A DNA stretch of 64,000 nt from Streptomyces monashensis (GTDB lineage Bacteria; Actinomycetota; Actinomycetes; Streptomycetales; Streptomycetaceae). Every line of letters begins with the position of its first letter. The stretch's first letter is position 1. Of this stretch, positions 17,038 through 27,011 are shown piece after piece. The stretch is taken from positions 1 to 64,000 of the forward strand of contig NZ_MLYO01000007.1 of assembly GCF_001866665.1 (NCBI RefSeq), given 5' to 3'. Made by a program: the position numbers and the translations under genes. The notes below the pieces were generated by a model that did not search any database, was not told where the DNA came from, and worked only from the letters and a program-made list of their open reading frames with translations.

Positions 17038-18228
17038 TCAGCCGGCCAGGAAGTCGGCGCGGGCGAGCAGGCCGGTGTCGGCGTTGTCGGTGAAGACGCC
17101 GTCGATGCCGGTCGCGAAGTACGTCCTGAACGCGCCGAAGGGGTCGCCGTAGGCGTCGGCCGCGCTGCCCTTGCGGTACTCCGCCGGCAGGAACGGGTTC
17201 TCGTTGCGCATGGTGTAGGGGTGCAGGACCAGGCCCACCCGGTGCGCGTCGCGGACCAGGGTGGTCGGCTCGCCCAGGGTGCCGTCGGCCTTCTTCGGTA
17301 TCACCAGGTCCAGGGTCGGGCCGATGCCCTGCGCGTAACCGGCGAGCTCGCGCAGCCCCTTGGGCGTGATCAGATCGGCGACCGTGCGCGGGTCGCCCGC
17401 CTCGACGAGGTCGTAGGGGCGGCTGTCGGCCGAGGACAGCAGCACGACGAGCGGGTTGTCGACGAGCTGGTTCAGCCGCTGGATGCTGGTGGGTTCGAAG
17501 GACTGCAGGATGACCGGCGCGTCACGGCCGTCCTTGCCGTACTTGGCGAGCAGCTTCGCCACCCGCTCCTCCAGGCCGAGGCCCAGCCGGCGGAAGTAGG
17601 TGGGGTGCTTGGTCTCGGGGTAGATCCAGACCTGCTTGCCGCGCTTGCGGGTCTGCTCGTCCTGCCACTTCAGGACCTCTTCGAACGTGGGGATCTCCCA
17701 GCGCCCGTTGTAGAGGGTGTTGTGCGGCCGGTTGGCCGGGATGCGCTCGATCGCGCGGAGCGTCTTCAGCTCGGCGAGGGTGAAGTCCTCGGTGAACCAG
17801 CCGGTGGTGGCGACCCCGTCCAGCGTCTTGGTGGTCCGGCGGTCGGCGAACTCGGGATGGTCGGCCACGTCGGTCGTGCCGCCGATCTCCGGCTCGTGCC
17901 GGCAGACGAGGTGTCCGTCCTTGGTGGGCACCAGGTCACCGGCCTCGACCACGTCGGCGCCCAGGTCCAGCGCCAGGTCGTAGGAGCCGAAGGTGTGCTC
18001 GGGGCGGTAGCCGCTGGTGCCCCGGTGGCCGATGATCGTCGGCACCGGCAGGCTCTTCAGGCCCCGGGCCGCGGGCCGCGCGCCGCGGGCCTCCGCCGCG
18101 GCCGCGGCGTCCGGCAGTCCGAGGACCGACCCGCCCGCTCCGAACACCGCCGCGCCGAGGATCGCCCGCCGTCCGGTGGTCCGGGTCCGGGTGTCCTGAG
18201 TCCGCTCGTTCGCCTGGTCGCTGCCCAT
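17038..18228 (-). CDS. glpQ: secreted glycerophosphodiester phosphodiesterase
   Basis: This hydrolyses glycerophosphodiesters (lipid or teichoic-acid breakdown products) to glycerol-3-phosphate and an alcohol. A Tat signal (TTGRRAILGAAVFGAGG) is at about residues 15-35. The GDPD domain starts with IIGHRGTSGYRPEHT, which carries the catalytic His and Arg. It continues with the metal-binding Glu/Asp of the DLGADVVEAGDLVPTKDGHLVCRHEP stretch. FTDNADTG lies near the C-terminus. ATG 18228 has CAGGAGACG upstream. It resembles S. coelicolor GlpQ1, a phosphate-regulated exoenzyme; candidate PHO-box repeats are upstream. Confidence 0.92.
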   Translation of the reverse strand: MGSDQANERTQDTRTRTTGRRAILGAAVFGAGGSVLGLPDAAAAAEARGARPAARGLKSLPVPTIIGHRGTSGYRPEHTFGSYDLALDLGADVVEAGDLVPTKDGHLVCRHEPEIGGTTDVADHPEFADRRTTKTLDGVATTGWFTEDFTLAELKTLRAIERIPANRPHNTLYNGRWEIPTFEEVLKWQDEQTRKRGKQVWIYPETKHPTYFRRLGLGLEERVAKLLAKYGKDGRDAPVILQSFEPTSIQRLNQLVDNPLVVLLSSADSRPYDLVEAGDPRTVADLITPKGLRELAGYAQGIGPTLDLVIPKKADGTLGEPTTLVRDAHRVGLVLHPYTMRNENPFLPAEYRKGSAADAYGDPFGAFRTYFATGIDGVFTDNADTGLLARADFLAG

Positions 18229-18544
18229 GGGCGTCTCCTGCCGTCTTCGTCCGCCCATGGAGCCCGTGTGACTCCGGGGCACGTGTCAACTCGTGAGGTC
18301 CGGCCGATCGTAGGGGCGTGGTCATGACCGAGGGGAGACCTGTGTCCGAACGCCGGGGTGACACCGTGTGACCTGTGGCAGCCGGCCGCCGGGGCGTCGC
18401 CGGGCGGACACCGTCGGTAAACCCACGTCAACACTTCGTAAGACCTGAGTGAACCGGGCGTCCCCGATGTGCGTTCGGCAGGGCCCCGCGAGTAATGTCC
18501 TCACCTGCACAGACTCATAACGCCTCTCGGCATCGGAGGACCCG
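18229..18544. promoter_or_regulatory. divergent glpQ / acyltransferase promoter region with PHO-box-like repeats
   Basis: On the minus strand GTTCACT (from 18454), GTTGACG (from 18432) and GTTTACC (from 18422) repeat the GTTCACC-type PhoP half-site at 22 and 10 bp spacing. They lie about 190-225 bp upstream of glpQ. On the plus strand TAATGT at 18493-18498 is a plausible -10 for the acyltransferase gene. No gene is present in this 316-bp gap. Confidence 0.45.
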
Positions 18545-19216
18545 TTGTCCCGCTTCCGGCTCATCAAGGCAGTGCTCGGACCGATCATGCGCCTGATGTT
18601 CCGCCCACAGGTGGAGGGCGTGGAGCACATCCCCGGGGACGGGCCGGTGATCCTGGCGGGCAATCACCTCACGTTCATCGACTCGATCGTGCTGCCGATC
18701 GTCACCAAGCGCCAGGTGCACTTCATCGGCAAGGACGAGTACGTCACCGGCAAGGGCTTCAAGGGCCGCCTGATGGCGTGGTTCTTCACCGGCGTCGGCA
18801 TGATCCCGGTGGACCGGGACGGGGCGAACGGCGGCGTGGCCGCGCTGATGACCGGGCGCCGGGTGCTGGAGGAGGGCAAGATCTTCGGGATCTACCCCGA
18901 GGGCACCCGCTCGCCCGACGGCCGGCTGTACCGGGGGCGCACCGGCATCGCGCGGCTGACGCTGATGACCGGTGCGCCGGTGGTCCCCTTCGCCATGATC
19001 GGCACGGACAAGCTGCAGCCGGGGGGCTCCGGCATTCCGCGGCCCGGCCGGGTCACCGTTCGCTTCGGCGAGGCGATGGAGTTCTCGCGGTACGACGGGA
19101 TGGACCGGGACCGCTATGTGCTGCGGGCCGTGACCGACTCGGTGATGGCCGAGGTCATGCGGCTGGGTGGACAGGAGTACGTGGACATGTACGCCACGAA
19201 GGCCAAAGCCGCGTAG
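18545..19216 (+). CDS. 1-acyl-sn-glycerol-3-phosphate acyltransferase (PlsC-like)
   Basis: A 223-residue LPLAT acyltransferase that adds the second acyl chain to lysophosphatidate (or a related acceptor) at the membrane. Block I is NHLTFID (NHX4D), block II GMIPVDRDG, block III YPEGTRSPDGRLYRGRTG and block IV APVVPFAMIG. The start is TTG 18545 with GGAGG six bases upstream. There is no long N-terminal membrane helix, so it is peripheral or monotopic. It is divergent from glpQ, and both are phospholipid-linked. Confidence 0.9.
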   Translation: MSRFRLIKAVLGPIMRLMFRPQVEGVEHIPGDGPVILAGNHLTFIDSIVLPIVTKRQVHFIGKDEYVTGKGFKGRLMAWFFTGVGMIPVDRDGANGGVAALMTGRRVLEEGKIFGIYPEGTRSPDGRLYRGRTGIARLTLMTGAPVVPFAMIGTDKLQPGGSGIPRPGRVTVRFGEAMEFSRYDGMDRDRYVLRAVTDSVMAEVMRLGGQEYVDMYATKAKAA

Positions 19217-19325
19217 CGCCGCCGGCAGTCGGGCCGGTCCTCGGGTGCGGGTTCGTGGTCGCTGTTCGCGCCCACACGGCGGGGCCGCATGCCAGACACA
19301 GCCCCGCGCCCCCAGGTACCTCACC

Positions 19326-20849
19326 TCATCCGGCGCTTTCCAAGTTCTGCCCCTTCAGCAGGAACCACGCCGCCAGTGATGCCGTCAGCAGGACCGCCGC
19401 TCCCGCGCCCGAGGCCAGCTGGAGGCCGTGGACGAAGGATTCGCGGGCGGCGTCCAGCATCTGCTCGGCCGTGTGCGCGGGCATCTTCGTCGCTGAATCC
19501 GCCGCGGCGCCGAGTGATTCGTGAGCCGCTGCCGGAGTTCCCGCCGGGCCCGTGAAGTCGCGGTAGACGCCTGTCACGATCGAGCCCAGCAGGGCGATGC
19601 CCAGGGCCGCGCCCAGTTCGTACGCCGTCTCGGAGACCGCCGAGGCGGCGCCCGCCTGTTCCTTGGGCACGCTGGAGAGGATCACGTCGGCCGTCACCGT
19701 GAAGGAGAAGCCGGCCCCGACGCCGACGACCAGCAGTGCGGCGCCGAGGACCGGGTAGCCCGTCGACACCCCCAGCGTCGTCAGCGCGGCCAGGGCGAGG
19801 CCCACGGCGGCGAGACCGCCCGAGACCACGGTCCGTACCGAGAAGCGGCGGGCGGCGCGGCCCGCCAGCAGGCCGGCCACCACCGCGCCGACGGCGGCGG
19901 GCAGTTCGGCCAGGCCTGCCTCGAACGGACGCCTGCCCTGGACGAGTTGCAGGTACTGGGAGAGGAAGAACACCAGGCCGGACATGCCGAGCACGGTCAG
20001 CAGGTCGGCGAGGACCGCCCCGCTGAAGCCGCGCCGCCGAAACAGCCGCATGTCCAAGAGCGGGACCGGCATGGTGAGTTGGCGGCGTACGAAGCCGTGG
20101 AGCGCGGCCGCGCCCAGCAGGCCCGCGGCGAGCGTGGGCCAGGTGAAGCCGTGGGTCGCCGCCTCCTTGACCGCGTAGACGACGCCGATCATGCCGACCA
20201 GGGACAGCAGGACGCTGGCCAGGTCCCAGGGGCCGGGGTGGGGGTTGCGGGACTCGGGCAGCGTGCGGATGCCGACGAGGACGAGGACGGCCATCACCGG
20301 CAGGTTGATGAGGAAGACCGAGCCCCACCAGAAGTGTTCGAGCAGGAACCCGCCGGCGATCGGGCCGACCGCCGTACCGGCCGAGGCGGTCGCGCCCCAG
20401 ATGCCGACGGCGAGGCTGCGCTCGCGCGGGTCGTGGAAGAGGTTGCGGATCAGGGCGAGGGTGGCGGGCATCAGGGTCGCGCCCGCGACACCGAGCAGCG
20501 CCCGCGCCAGGATCATCAGCTCCGGTGTCGTCGCATAGGCGTTGAGGACGGAGATCGCGCCGAACGCGGTGGCGCCGAGGAGCAGGATGCGCTTGCGGCC
20601 GATGCGGTCGCCGAGGCTGCCCATGGAGACCAGCAGACCCGCGATGACGAAGGAGTAGACGTCGCCGATCCAGAGGAGCTGGGTGCCGGAGGGGTTCAGG
20701 TCCTCGCTGATGTAGGGGGTCGCCAGGCCGAGGACGGTGGCGTCGACGGCCACCAGCAGCACGGCCAGGACGAGGACGGAGAGCGCGAGCCAGCGGCCCG
20801 GGCGCTTCTCCAGCTCCGTCGCACCGGCCGGCTGCAGGGTGCTGGTCAT
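19326..20849 (-). CDS. MFS drug efflux transporter (DHA2, 14-helix type)
   Basis: A 507-residue major facilitator of the DHA2/EmrB-QacA group, exporting drugs or metabolites with the proton gradient. It has the first-helix motif LLVAVDATVLGLATPYISEDL, motif A GSLGDRIGRKRILLLG after helix 2, and motif C GIWGATASAGTAVGPIAGGF in helix 5. About 14 hydrophobic segments are visible. The start ATG overlaps the upstream tetR stop (ATGA), so regulator and pump are one transcript, controlled by the palindrome at 21417. Confidence 0.91.
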   Translation of the reverse strand: MTSTLQPAGATELEKRPGRWLALSVLVLAVLLVAVDATVLGLATPYISEDLNPSGTQLLWIGDVYSFVIAGLLVSMGSLGDRIGRKRILLLGATAFGAISVLNAYATTPELMILARALLGVAGATLMPATLALIRNLFHDPRERSLAVGIWGATASAGTAVGPIAGGFLLEHFWWGSVFLINLPVMAVLVLVGIRTLPESRNPHPGPWDLASVLLSLVGMIGVVYAVKEAATHGFTWPTLAAGLLGAAALHGFVRRQLTMPVPLLDMRLFRRRGFSGAVLADLLTVLGMSGLVFFLSQYLQLVQGRRPFEAGLAELPAAVGAVVAGLLAGRAARRFSVRTVVSGGLAAVGLALAALTTLGVSTGYPVLGAALLVVGVGAGFSFTVTADVILSSVPKEQAGAASAVSETAYELGAALGIALLGSIVTGVYRDFTGPAGTPAAAHESLGAAADSATKMPAHTAEQMLDAARESFVHGLQLASGAGAAVLLTASLAAWFLLKGQNLESAG

Positions 20850-21397
20850 GATTCCTCTCTTCGTACGGCGCCGCCGAGCAACAGCTCGGCGACCATGGTC
20901 GGGAAGTCACGGGCGGCCACGCGGCCGTCCAGGGTGGCCCAGGCACACGAGGCGATCAGCCCGTACAGGGCCTCGGTGAGCCAGACCGGGGTGAGGTCGA
21001 TGCGGAACTCGCCGGTGCGCTGGCCGCGCTGGAAGACCGCGCCGATGCGGGCGTCGAGTCGCTGCCAGCCGTCGTTCTGCCGGTCGCCCTCCCACAGCTG
21101 GCTCTCGCCGTAGAGGAAGGCGAGGAGTCCGGCGGCGGGCTGGATCTCGCGGACGAGTCTGCGGACGGCCTCGCCGGCGGGCCCGTCGTCCAGCCGGGCG
21201 CGGCTCACGGCCCCCTCGCACTCCGCGATGCCGAGCGCCTCCAGCGCCCGGACGAGCGCGTCGCGCCCGGCGAAGTGGCGGTGCAGCGTGGCCCGGCTGA
21301 TCCCGGCGGCCTTGGCGACCTCGTCCATGGTCGCGGTGGACTTACGGGTCAGCAGGGCGGCTGCGCTGCGCAGCACGTGGTCACGATCCAAGGCCAT
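20846..21397 (-). CDS. TetR-family transcriptional repressor of the adjacent efflux pump
   Basis: A 183-residue TetR-family regulator. The N-terminal DNA-binding domain has TMDEVAKAAGISRATLHRHFAGRDALVRAL at about residues 25-55. The C-terminal about 120 residues form the ligand-binding/dimer domain with two Trp (QLWEGDRQNDGWQRL). ATG 21397 begins MALDRDHVLRSAAALL, right at helix 1. It lies first in a two-gene operon with the MFS pump and next to a perfect 18-bp palindrome, so it is probably an autorepressor released by the pump substrate. Confidence 0.88.
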   Translation of the reverse strand: MALDRDHVLRSAAALLTRKSTATMDEVAKAAGISRATLHRHFAGRDALVRALEALGIAECEGAVSRARLDDGPAGEAVRRLVREIQPAAGLLAFLYGESQLWEGDRQNDGWQRLDARIGAVFQRGQRTGEFRIDLTPVWLTEALYGLIASCAWATLDGRVAARDFPTMVAELLLGGAVRREES

Positions 21398-21416
21398 GAG
21401 ACAAGAGTAGCCCACA

Positions 21417-21434
21417 TGAGACATATTTGTCTCA
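21417..21434. promoter_or_regulatory. perfect TetR-type operator
   Basis: TGAGACATATTTGTCTCA is an 18-bp site with 7-bp perfect arms and TATT centre, 20 bp upstream of the TetR start. An extra TGAGACA half-site overlaps the start codon region near 21397. Position and symmetry suggest autoregulation of tetR-MFS. Confidence 0.7.
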
Positions 21435-21481
21435 CACTGGGCGTGTGCGGCTCATAGGTGCTGGTCAAAGAGGGTGTCGGA

Positions 21482-22453
21482 TCAGTGCCAGGGCAGCTGT
21501 CCGCGACGCTCCCAGTAGGCGCGCGGGTCCTCGGCGAGCGTGGCCAGGCGGGTCATCTGATCCGCGTCGAGGTCGACGGCGGGGGCGTGCAGATTCGAGA
21601 AGAGCTGCGGGACGGTCGCCGCGCCGGAGAGGACGACGCCCGCCCAGGGCCGGCGCAGGATCCAGGCGAGCGCCACGGCGTCACAGCCGAGGGAGGTCTC
21701 CTCGGCGACGGCCCTCAGCATCTCCGGGGCATGCGGCGCGGCGAGCCGGCCGTTGGCCATGCCCTCCTTGACGATCACGGTGAGCCCGGCGTCGTGCGCC
21801 TCGGCGAGCGCGGGGGCGGCGGAGTGCTCCAGGAGGTTGTACGTCGACTGGACGGTACGGAAGAGGGGCTTGCCGTCGACGGTGATCGCGAGGGCGGCGC
21901 GGATGGTGTCGGCCTGGGCGGGGCCGCTGGTGGAGAAGCCGACGCTCACGCCCTGGGCGGCCGCCTCGGCCAGTTTGACGTGCAGGTCCTTGTCGGTGAG
22001 GGCCGGGCTGTCCGGGGTCAGGGAGTGGATCTGGTAGAGGTCGAGCCGGTCGCCGAGCAGCACGTCGGTCTCGGCGCGCTGGCGTTCGTAGGTCGCCAGG
22101 CCGTGGTCCTTGACCTCGTGCTTCTCGGCGTCCGTGGCCCAGGCGGCGGTGTAGGTGTAGCCCCACTTGCTGCCGACGACCACGTCGTCGACGTCGGGGC
22201 GGGCGTTCAGCCAGTCGGCGAGGAACTCCTCGGAACGGCCGTAGGAGCGGGCCACGTCGAAGTAGCGCACGCCCTGCGCGTAGGCGGCGTCGAGGAGTTC
22301 ATGGGTGCGGTCGCGCAGGGCGTCGACGCTGTGGTTCTCCCCGAGGTCCTCGTCCCGGCCCAGGTTGATGTAGCCGGGACGGCCGACGGCGGCCAGGCCG
22401 AGGCCGATGTGGCACGTCGGCGTGGTGGCGGTGGCGAGGCGGGCGAAGGGCAT
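21482..22453 (-). CDS. aldo/keto reductase
   Basis: A 323-residue NADPH-dependent aldo/keto reductase with a TIM-barrel fold. The catalytic set is visible as Asp-Tyr-Lys-His: YFDVARSYGRSEEFL gives the Asp and Tyr, VVVGSKWGY the Lys, and LYQIHSL the His. VGFSTSGP and the C-terminal cofactor loop LSGAATVPQLFSNL follow. The substrate cannot be inferred; the closest general class is the aldehyde-reducing/pyridoxal-like AKRs of actinobacteria. GGAG lies six bases before ATG 22453. Confidence 0.88.
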   Translation of the reverse strand: MPFARLATATTPTCHIGLGLAAVGRPGYINLGRDEDLGENHSVDALRDRTHELLDAAYAQGVRYFDVARSYGRSEEFLADWLNARPDVDDVVVGSKWGYTYTAAWATDAEKHEVKDHGLATYERQRAETDVLLGDRLDLYQIHSLTPDSPALTDKDLHVKLAEAAAQGVSVGFSTSGPAQADTIRAALAITVDGKPLFRTVQSTYNLLEHSAAPALAEAHDAGLTVIVKEGMANGRLAAPHAPEMLRAVAEETSLGCDAVALAWILRRPWAGVVLSGAATVPQLFSNLHAPAVDLDADQMTRLATLAEDPRAYWERRGQLPWH

Positions 22454-22510
22454 CGCGGGCTCCGTTCGGTCGGCTGACTGACGACCAACGTAACCCGCGA
22501 CGCCCGCGCG

Positions 22511-23995
<1,485 letters not shown>

Positions 23996-25192
23996 CTATG
24001 CCCGCAGGTCCCGCCGTGCGGCGATCCGCGAGGACAGGCCGTGGATGTCGATGAAGCCCTTGGCCGCGGCCTGGTCGAAGGTGTCGCCCGTGTCGTAGGT
24101 GGCGAGGTCGAAGTCGTAGAGCGAGGTCGCGGAGCGGCGGCCGGTGACGACGGCGCGGCCGCCGTGCAGGGTCATCCGGATGTCGCCGGACACATGCGTG
24201 CTCGCCTCGTCGACGAAGCCGTCCAGGGCGCGCTTGAGCGGGGAGAACCACTGGCCGTCGTAGACCAGTTCGCCCCAGCGCTGCTCCACCTGCCGCTTGT
24301 AGCGGGCGAGTTCGCGCTCGACGGTGACGTTCTCCAGCTCCTGGTGGGCGGTGATCAGCGCGATCGCGCCCGGCGCCTCGTACACCTCGCGGGACTTGAT
24401 GCCGACGAGCCGGTCCTCGACCATGTCGATCCGGCCGACGCCCTGGGCGCCGGCGCGCTCGTTGAGCCGCTGGATCGCCTGGAGGACGGTGACGGCCTCG
24501 CCGTCGATCGCGACCGGGGCGCCCGCCTCGAAGGTGATGACCACCTCGTCGGCCTCGCGGGGGACGGCGGGGTCGGCGGTGTAGTCGTAGACGTCCTCGA
24601 TCGGGGCGTTCCAGATGTCCTCCAGGAAGCCCGTCTCGACGGCGCGGCCGAAGACGTTCTGGTCGATGGAGTACGGGGACTTCCTCGTGGTGGCGATCGG
24701 GAGCCGCCTGGCCTCGCAGAAGGCGATCGCCTTGTCCCGGGTCATCGCGTAGTCGCGGACCGGCGCGATGCACTTCAGGCCGGGGGCGAGGGCGACGATG
24801 CCGGCCTCGAAGCGGACCTGGTCGTTGCCCTTGCCGGTGCAGCCGTGGGCGACGGTGGTGGCGCCGTGCTCCTGCGCGGCGGCGACCAGGTGCTTGACGA
24901 TGACGGGCCGGGAGAGTGCCGAGACCAGCGGGTAGCGGTCCATGTAGAGGGCGTTGGCCTTGATCGCCGGGAGGCAGTACTCGTCGGCGAACTCGTCCTT
25001 GGCGTCGGCGACCTCGGCCTCGACGGCCCCGCAGGCGAGGGCGCGCTTGCGGATGACGTCCAGGTCCTCGCCGCCCTGGCCGACGTCCACCGCCACGGCG
25101 ATGACCTCGGCGCCCGTCTCCTCGGCGATCCAGCCGATGGCGACGGAGGTGTCCAGAGCACCCGAATAGGCGAGTACGACGCGCTCGGTCAC
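23996..25192 (-). CDS. argG: argininosuccinate synthase
   Basis: Joins citrulline and aspartate using ATP. The N-terminal ATP-pyrophosphatase motif [14 protein letters not shown] is present, with Ala-Leu where SGGLDTS is usual (the SGxxDTS core is kept). [13 protein letters not shown] near residue 115 binds citrulline/ATP, and [16 protein letters not shown] is near 190. At 398 residues it is the normal bacterial length. It is first in the argG-argH operon, with two overlapping palindromes just upstream that look like ArgR sites. Confidence 0.95.
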   Translation of the reverse strand: MTERVVLAYSGALDTSVAIGWIAEETGAEVIAVAVDVGQGGEDLDVIRKRALACGAVEAEVADAKDEFADEYCLPAIKANALYMDRYPLVSALSRPVIVKHLVAAAQEHGATTVAHGCTGKGNDQVRFEAGIVALAPGLKCIAPVRDYAMTRDKAIAFCEARRLPIATTRKSPYSIDQNVFGRAVETGFLEDIWNAPIEDVYDYTADPAVPREADEVVITFEAGAPVAIDGEAVTVLQAIQRLNERAGAQGVGRIDMVEDRLVGIKSREVYEAPGAIALITAHQELENVTVERELARYKRQVEQRWGELVYDGQWFSPLKRALDGFVDEASTHVSGDIRMTLHGGRAVVTGRRSATSLYDFDLATYDTGDTFDQAAAKGFIDIHGLSSRIAARRDLRA

Positions 25193-25224
25193 GGGTTACT
25201 CCTCACACGGCCATTCCCCTGTCA

Positions 25225-25248
25225 TGCATGAGTATGCAGAGCTCTGCA
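25225..25248. promoter_or_regulatory. overlapping ARG-box-like palindromes upstream of argG
   Basis: TGCATGAGTATGCA (25225-25238) and the perfect palindrome TGCAGAGCTCTGCA (25235-25248) overlap by four bases, 33 bp upstream of the argG start. TGCAT-type half-sites match Streptomyces ArgR operators. ArgR is encoded in this window at 35204. Confidence 0.65.
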
Positions 25249-25368
25249 TGTTTCGTCAATTGAGGGGAGTCGTGAACGCGGGCAACCGCTTTCCCGTACT
25301 TCCACCCGAACGCAGGCGCCGCGTCTCACACACCGCTGAACCCACCCTTGACCAAGTGAGGCATCCGC

Positions 25369-26241
25369 ATGTCCAGGGCTCTCCCGAAGTACAACAAGCG
25401 TCGCGTGGCCTTCATCGGCGGCACTGCCGCCGTGGTGCTGTCCGGCGCCGTGATCGCGGGCTCGGCCCTCGCCGGGACGCCCGGCGGGAACGACGGCGCG
25501 ACGAACGCCCGCACACTGGCGAGCCCCGGGACGATCACCTGCCCGGACGTCGCCTCGAAGCTCCCGGCCGTCCCCGCCTCCGCACAGGCCGAGGTCACCC
25601 GCAACCTCGCCCTCCTCCAGACCCAGATCCAGGAAGCCAACAACCGTTTGCAAACAACCGTCGGCCAAGGCGGACCCAACTTCGTCAACAACGCCATCCT
25701 CGGCCCCCTCAAGGACAAACGCGTCTCCACCATCGACCGCATCGCCATCGCCATCGGCCGCAAGGGCACCAAGCCCACCGGCCTCGACTCCCTCGCCGCC
25801 TGCACACTCAACGGGGGCGGCACGAACAAGGGCAGCGCGAACAGCGGCAACGCCAACGCGGGCGGCGTGAACGCCGGCGCCGACGCCGCGCCGAGCGTCT
25901 CGGCGAGCCGACAGTCCGGCGGCTCGGCGACGACCGGCAACACGGCGGCCGGGACGATCACCTGCCCGGACGTCGCCTCGAAGCTCCCGGCCGTCCCCGC
26001 CTCCGCACAGGCCGAGGTCACCCGCAACCTCGCCCTCCTCCAGACCCAGATCCAGGAAGCCAACAACCGTTTGCAAACAACCGTCGGCCAAGGCGGACCC
26101 AACTTCGTCAACAACGCCATCCTCGGCCCCCTCAAGGACAAACGCGTCTCCACCATCGACCGCATCGCCATCGCCATCGGCCGCAAGGGCACCAAGCCCA
26201 CCGGCCTCGACTCCCTCGCCGCCTGCACACTCACGAAGTGA
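25369..26241 (+). CDS. exported protein of two identical repeat domains
   Basis: A 290-residue protein of unknown family. Residues about 10-36 are a signal peptide with basic start (PKYNKRR) and AGSALAG cleavage region. Two copies of a 95-residue domain (about 53-147 and 194-288) are identical; each begins TITCPDVASKLP and ends LDSLAACTL, so each has two Cys likely forming one disulfide. The middle (QTQIQEANNRLQ) looks helical. A Gly/Asn/Ala/Ser-rich linker of about 46 residues joins the copies. GAGG precedes ATG 25369. Function is unknown; a cell-surface role is likely. Confidence 0.8.
   Translation: MSRALPKYNKRRVAFIGGTAAVVLSGAVIAGSALAGTPGGNDGATNARTLASPGTITCPDVASKLPAVPASAQAEVTRNLALLQTQIQEANNRLQTTVGQGGPNFVNNAILGPLKDKRVSTIDRIAIAIGRKGTKPTGLDSLAACTLNGGGTNKGSANSGNANAGGVNAGADAAPSVSASRQSGGSATTGNTAAGTITCPDVASKLPAVPASAQAEVTRNLALLQTQIQEANNRLQTTVGQGGPNFVNNAILGPLKDKRVSTIDRIAIAIGRKGTKPTGLDSLAACTLTK
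25526..25810 (+). repeat. 285-bp perfect direct repeat, copy 1
   Basis: Identical by eye to 25949-26233, offset 423 bp, encoding the first domain of the exported protein. The unique linker-coding sequence separates the copies. Confidence 0.93.
25949..26233 (+). repeat. 285-bp perfect direct repeat, copy 2
   Basis: The second, identical copy, with no synonymous differences seen. The lack of silent changes points to recent duplication or ongoing gene conversion. Confidence 0.93.
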
Positions 26242-26254
26242 GGTAGCAGGCACC

Positions 26255-26292
26255 CGGGGCCGCCCCGACAAGCGCCGGCCGGGGCGGCCCCG
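26255..26292 (+). terminator. 13-bp GC hairpin terminator
   Basis: CGGGGCCGCCCCG at 26255-26267 pairs perfectly with 26280-26292, 14 bp after the stop of the repeat-domain protein. Confidence 0.75.
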
Positions 26293-26420
26293 AGATGCCC
26301 GCACTTCCCCAGGTCCCCGGGCCCTCACGGCTCCACGTCCTCACCTCTCCGCATCCTCACCTCTCCGCATCCTCGCAATTCCTTAGACAGGCGAAGGAGT
26401 TTCCCCGATAATCGTTAGAC

Positions 26421-27008
26421 ATGGGAAAGACCTATGAACACATCGACGGCCGGCTCCGCACGTTCATCGAGGAGCAGCCCCTGTTCTTCACCGCGACCGC
26501 CCCGCTCTCCGGCGACGGCACCGTCAACCTCTCCCCCAAGGGGCTCCGGGGCTCCTTCGCCGTACTCGACGAACTGACCGTGGCCTACCTGGACTTCGCC
26601 GGGTCCAACGCCGAGACGATCGCCCACCTGCGGGAGAACGGGCGGATCACCCTGATGTGGTGTGCCTTCCAGGGCCCGCCGAACATCGTGCGCGTCCACG
26701 GCCGGGGCGAGCCGGTCTTCCGCGACGACCCGCGCTTCCCCGAGCTGCTCGCCCATTTCCCGGGCATCGACCCGACCCCGCACGGACTGCGCGCCGTCAT
26801 CGTCGTCCACGCCGAGCTGGTGCGGGACACCTGCGGTTACGCCGTCCCCTTCATGGCGTACGAGCAGGACCGCGACCTGCACGAGAAGCGCTTCGCACGC
26901 GAGGACGACGACTCCCTGGGCCGGTACTTCGAGAAGAAGGAACACGTGGCGACTAGCCTGGACGGCCTACCCGGACTGCCGTTGCCGCTGCCCCCGTCTA
27001 CCGTCTGA
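26421..27008 (+). CDS. pyridoxamine 5'-phosphate oxidase-family (flavin split-barrel) protein
   Basis: A 195-residue split-barrel flavin-binding protein. Family features are QPLFFTATAPLSGDGTVNLSPKG near residues 19-41, LDELTVAYLDFAGSNAETIAHLRENGRITLMW near 50-82, and VRVHGRGEPVF near 90. The second half, CGYAVPFMAYEQDRDLHEKRF, is the actinobacterial extension. It probably binds FMN or F420, but the substrate is unknown, and it is not true PdxH. The next gene starts four bases after its stop, so the two may be co-transcribed. Confidence 0.83.
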   Translation: MGKTYEHIDGRLRTFIEEQPLFFTATAPLSGDGTVNLSPKGLRGSFAVLDELTVAYLDFAGSNAETIAHLRENGRITLMWCAFQGPPNIVRVHGRGEPVFRDDPRFPELLAHFPGIDPTPHGLRAVIVVHAELVRDTCGYAVPFMAYEQDRDLHEKRFAREDDDSLGRYFEKKEHVATSLDGLPGLPLPLPPSTV

Positions 27009-27011
27009 GCC

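Noticed and set aside
26421..27008. Calling the split-barrel protein PdxH
   Set aside because: It lacks the PdxH-specific C-terminal PLP/FMN residues and length; only family-level assignment is supported.
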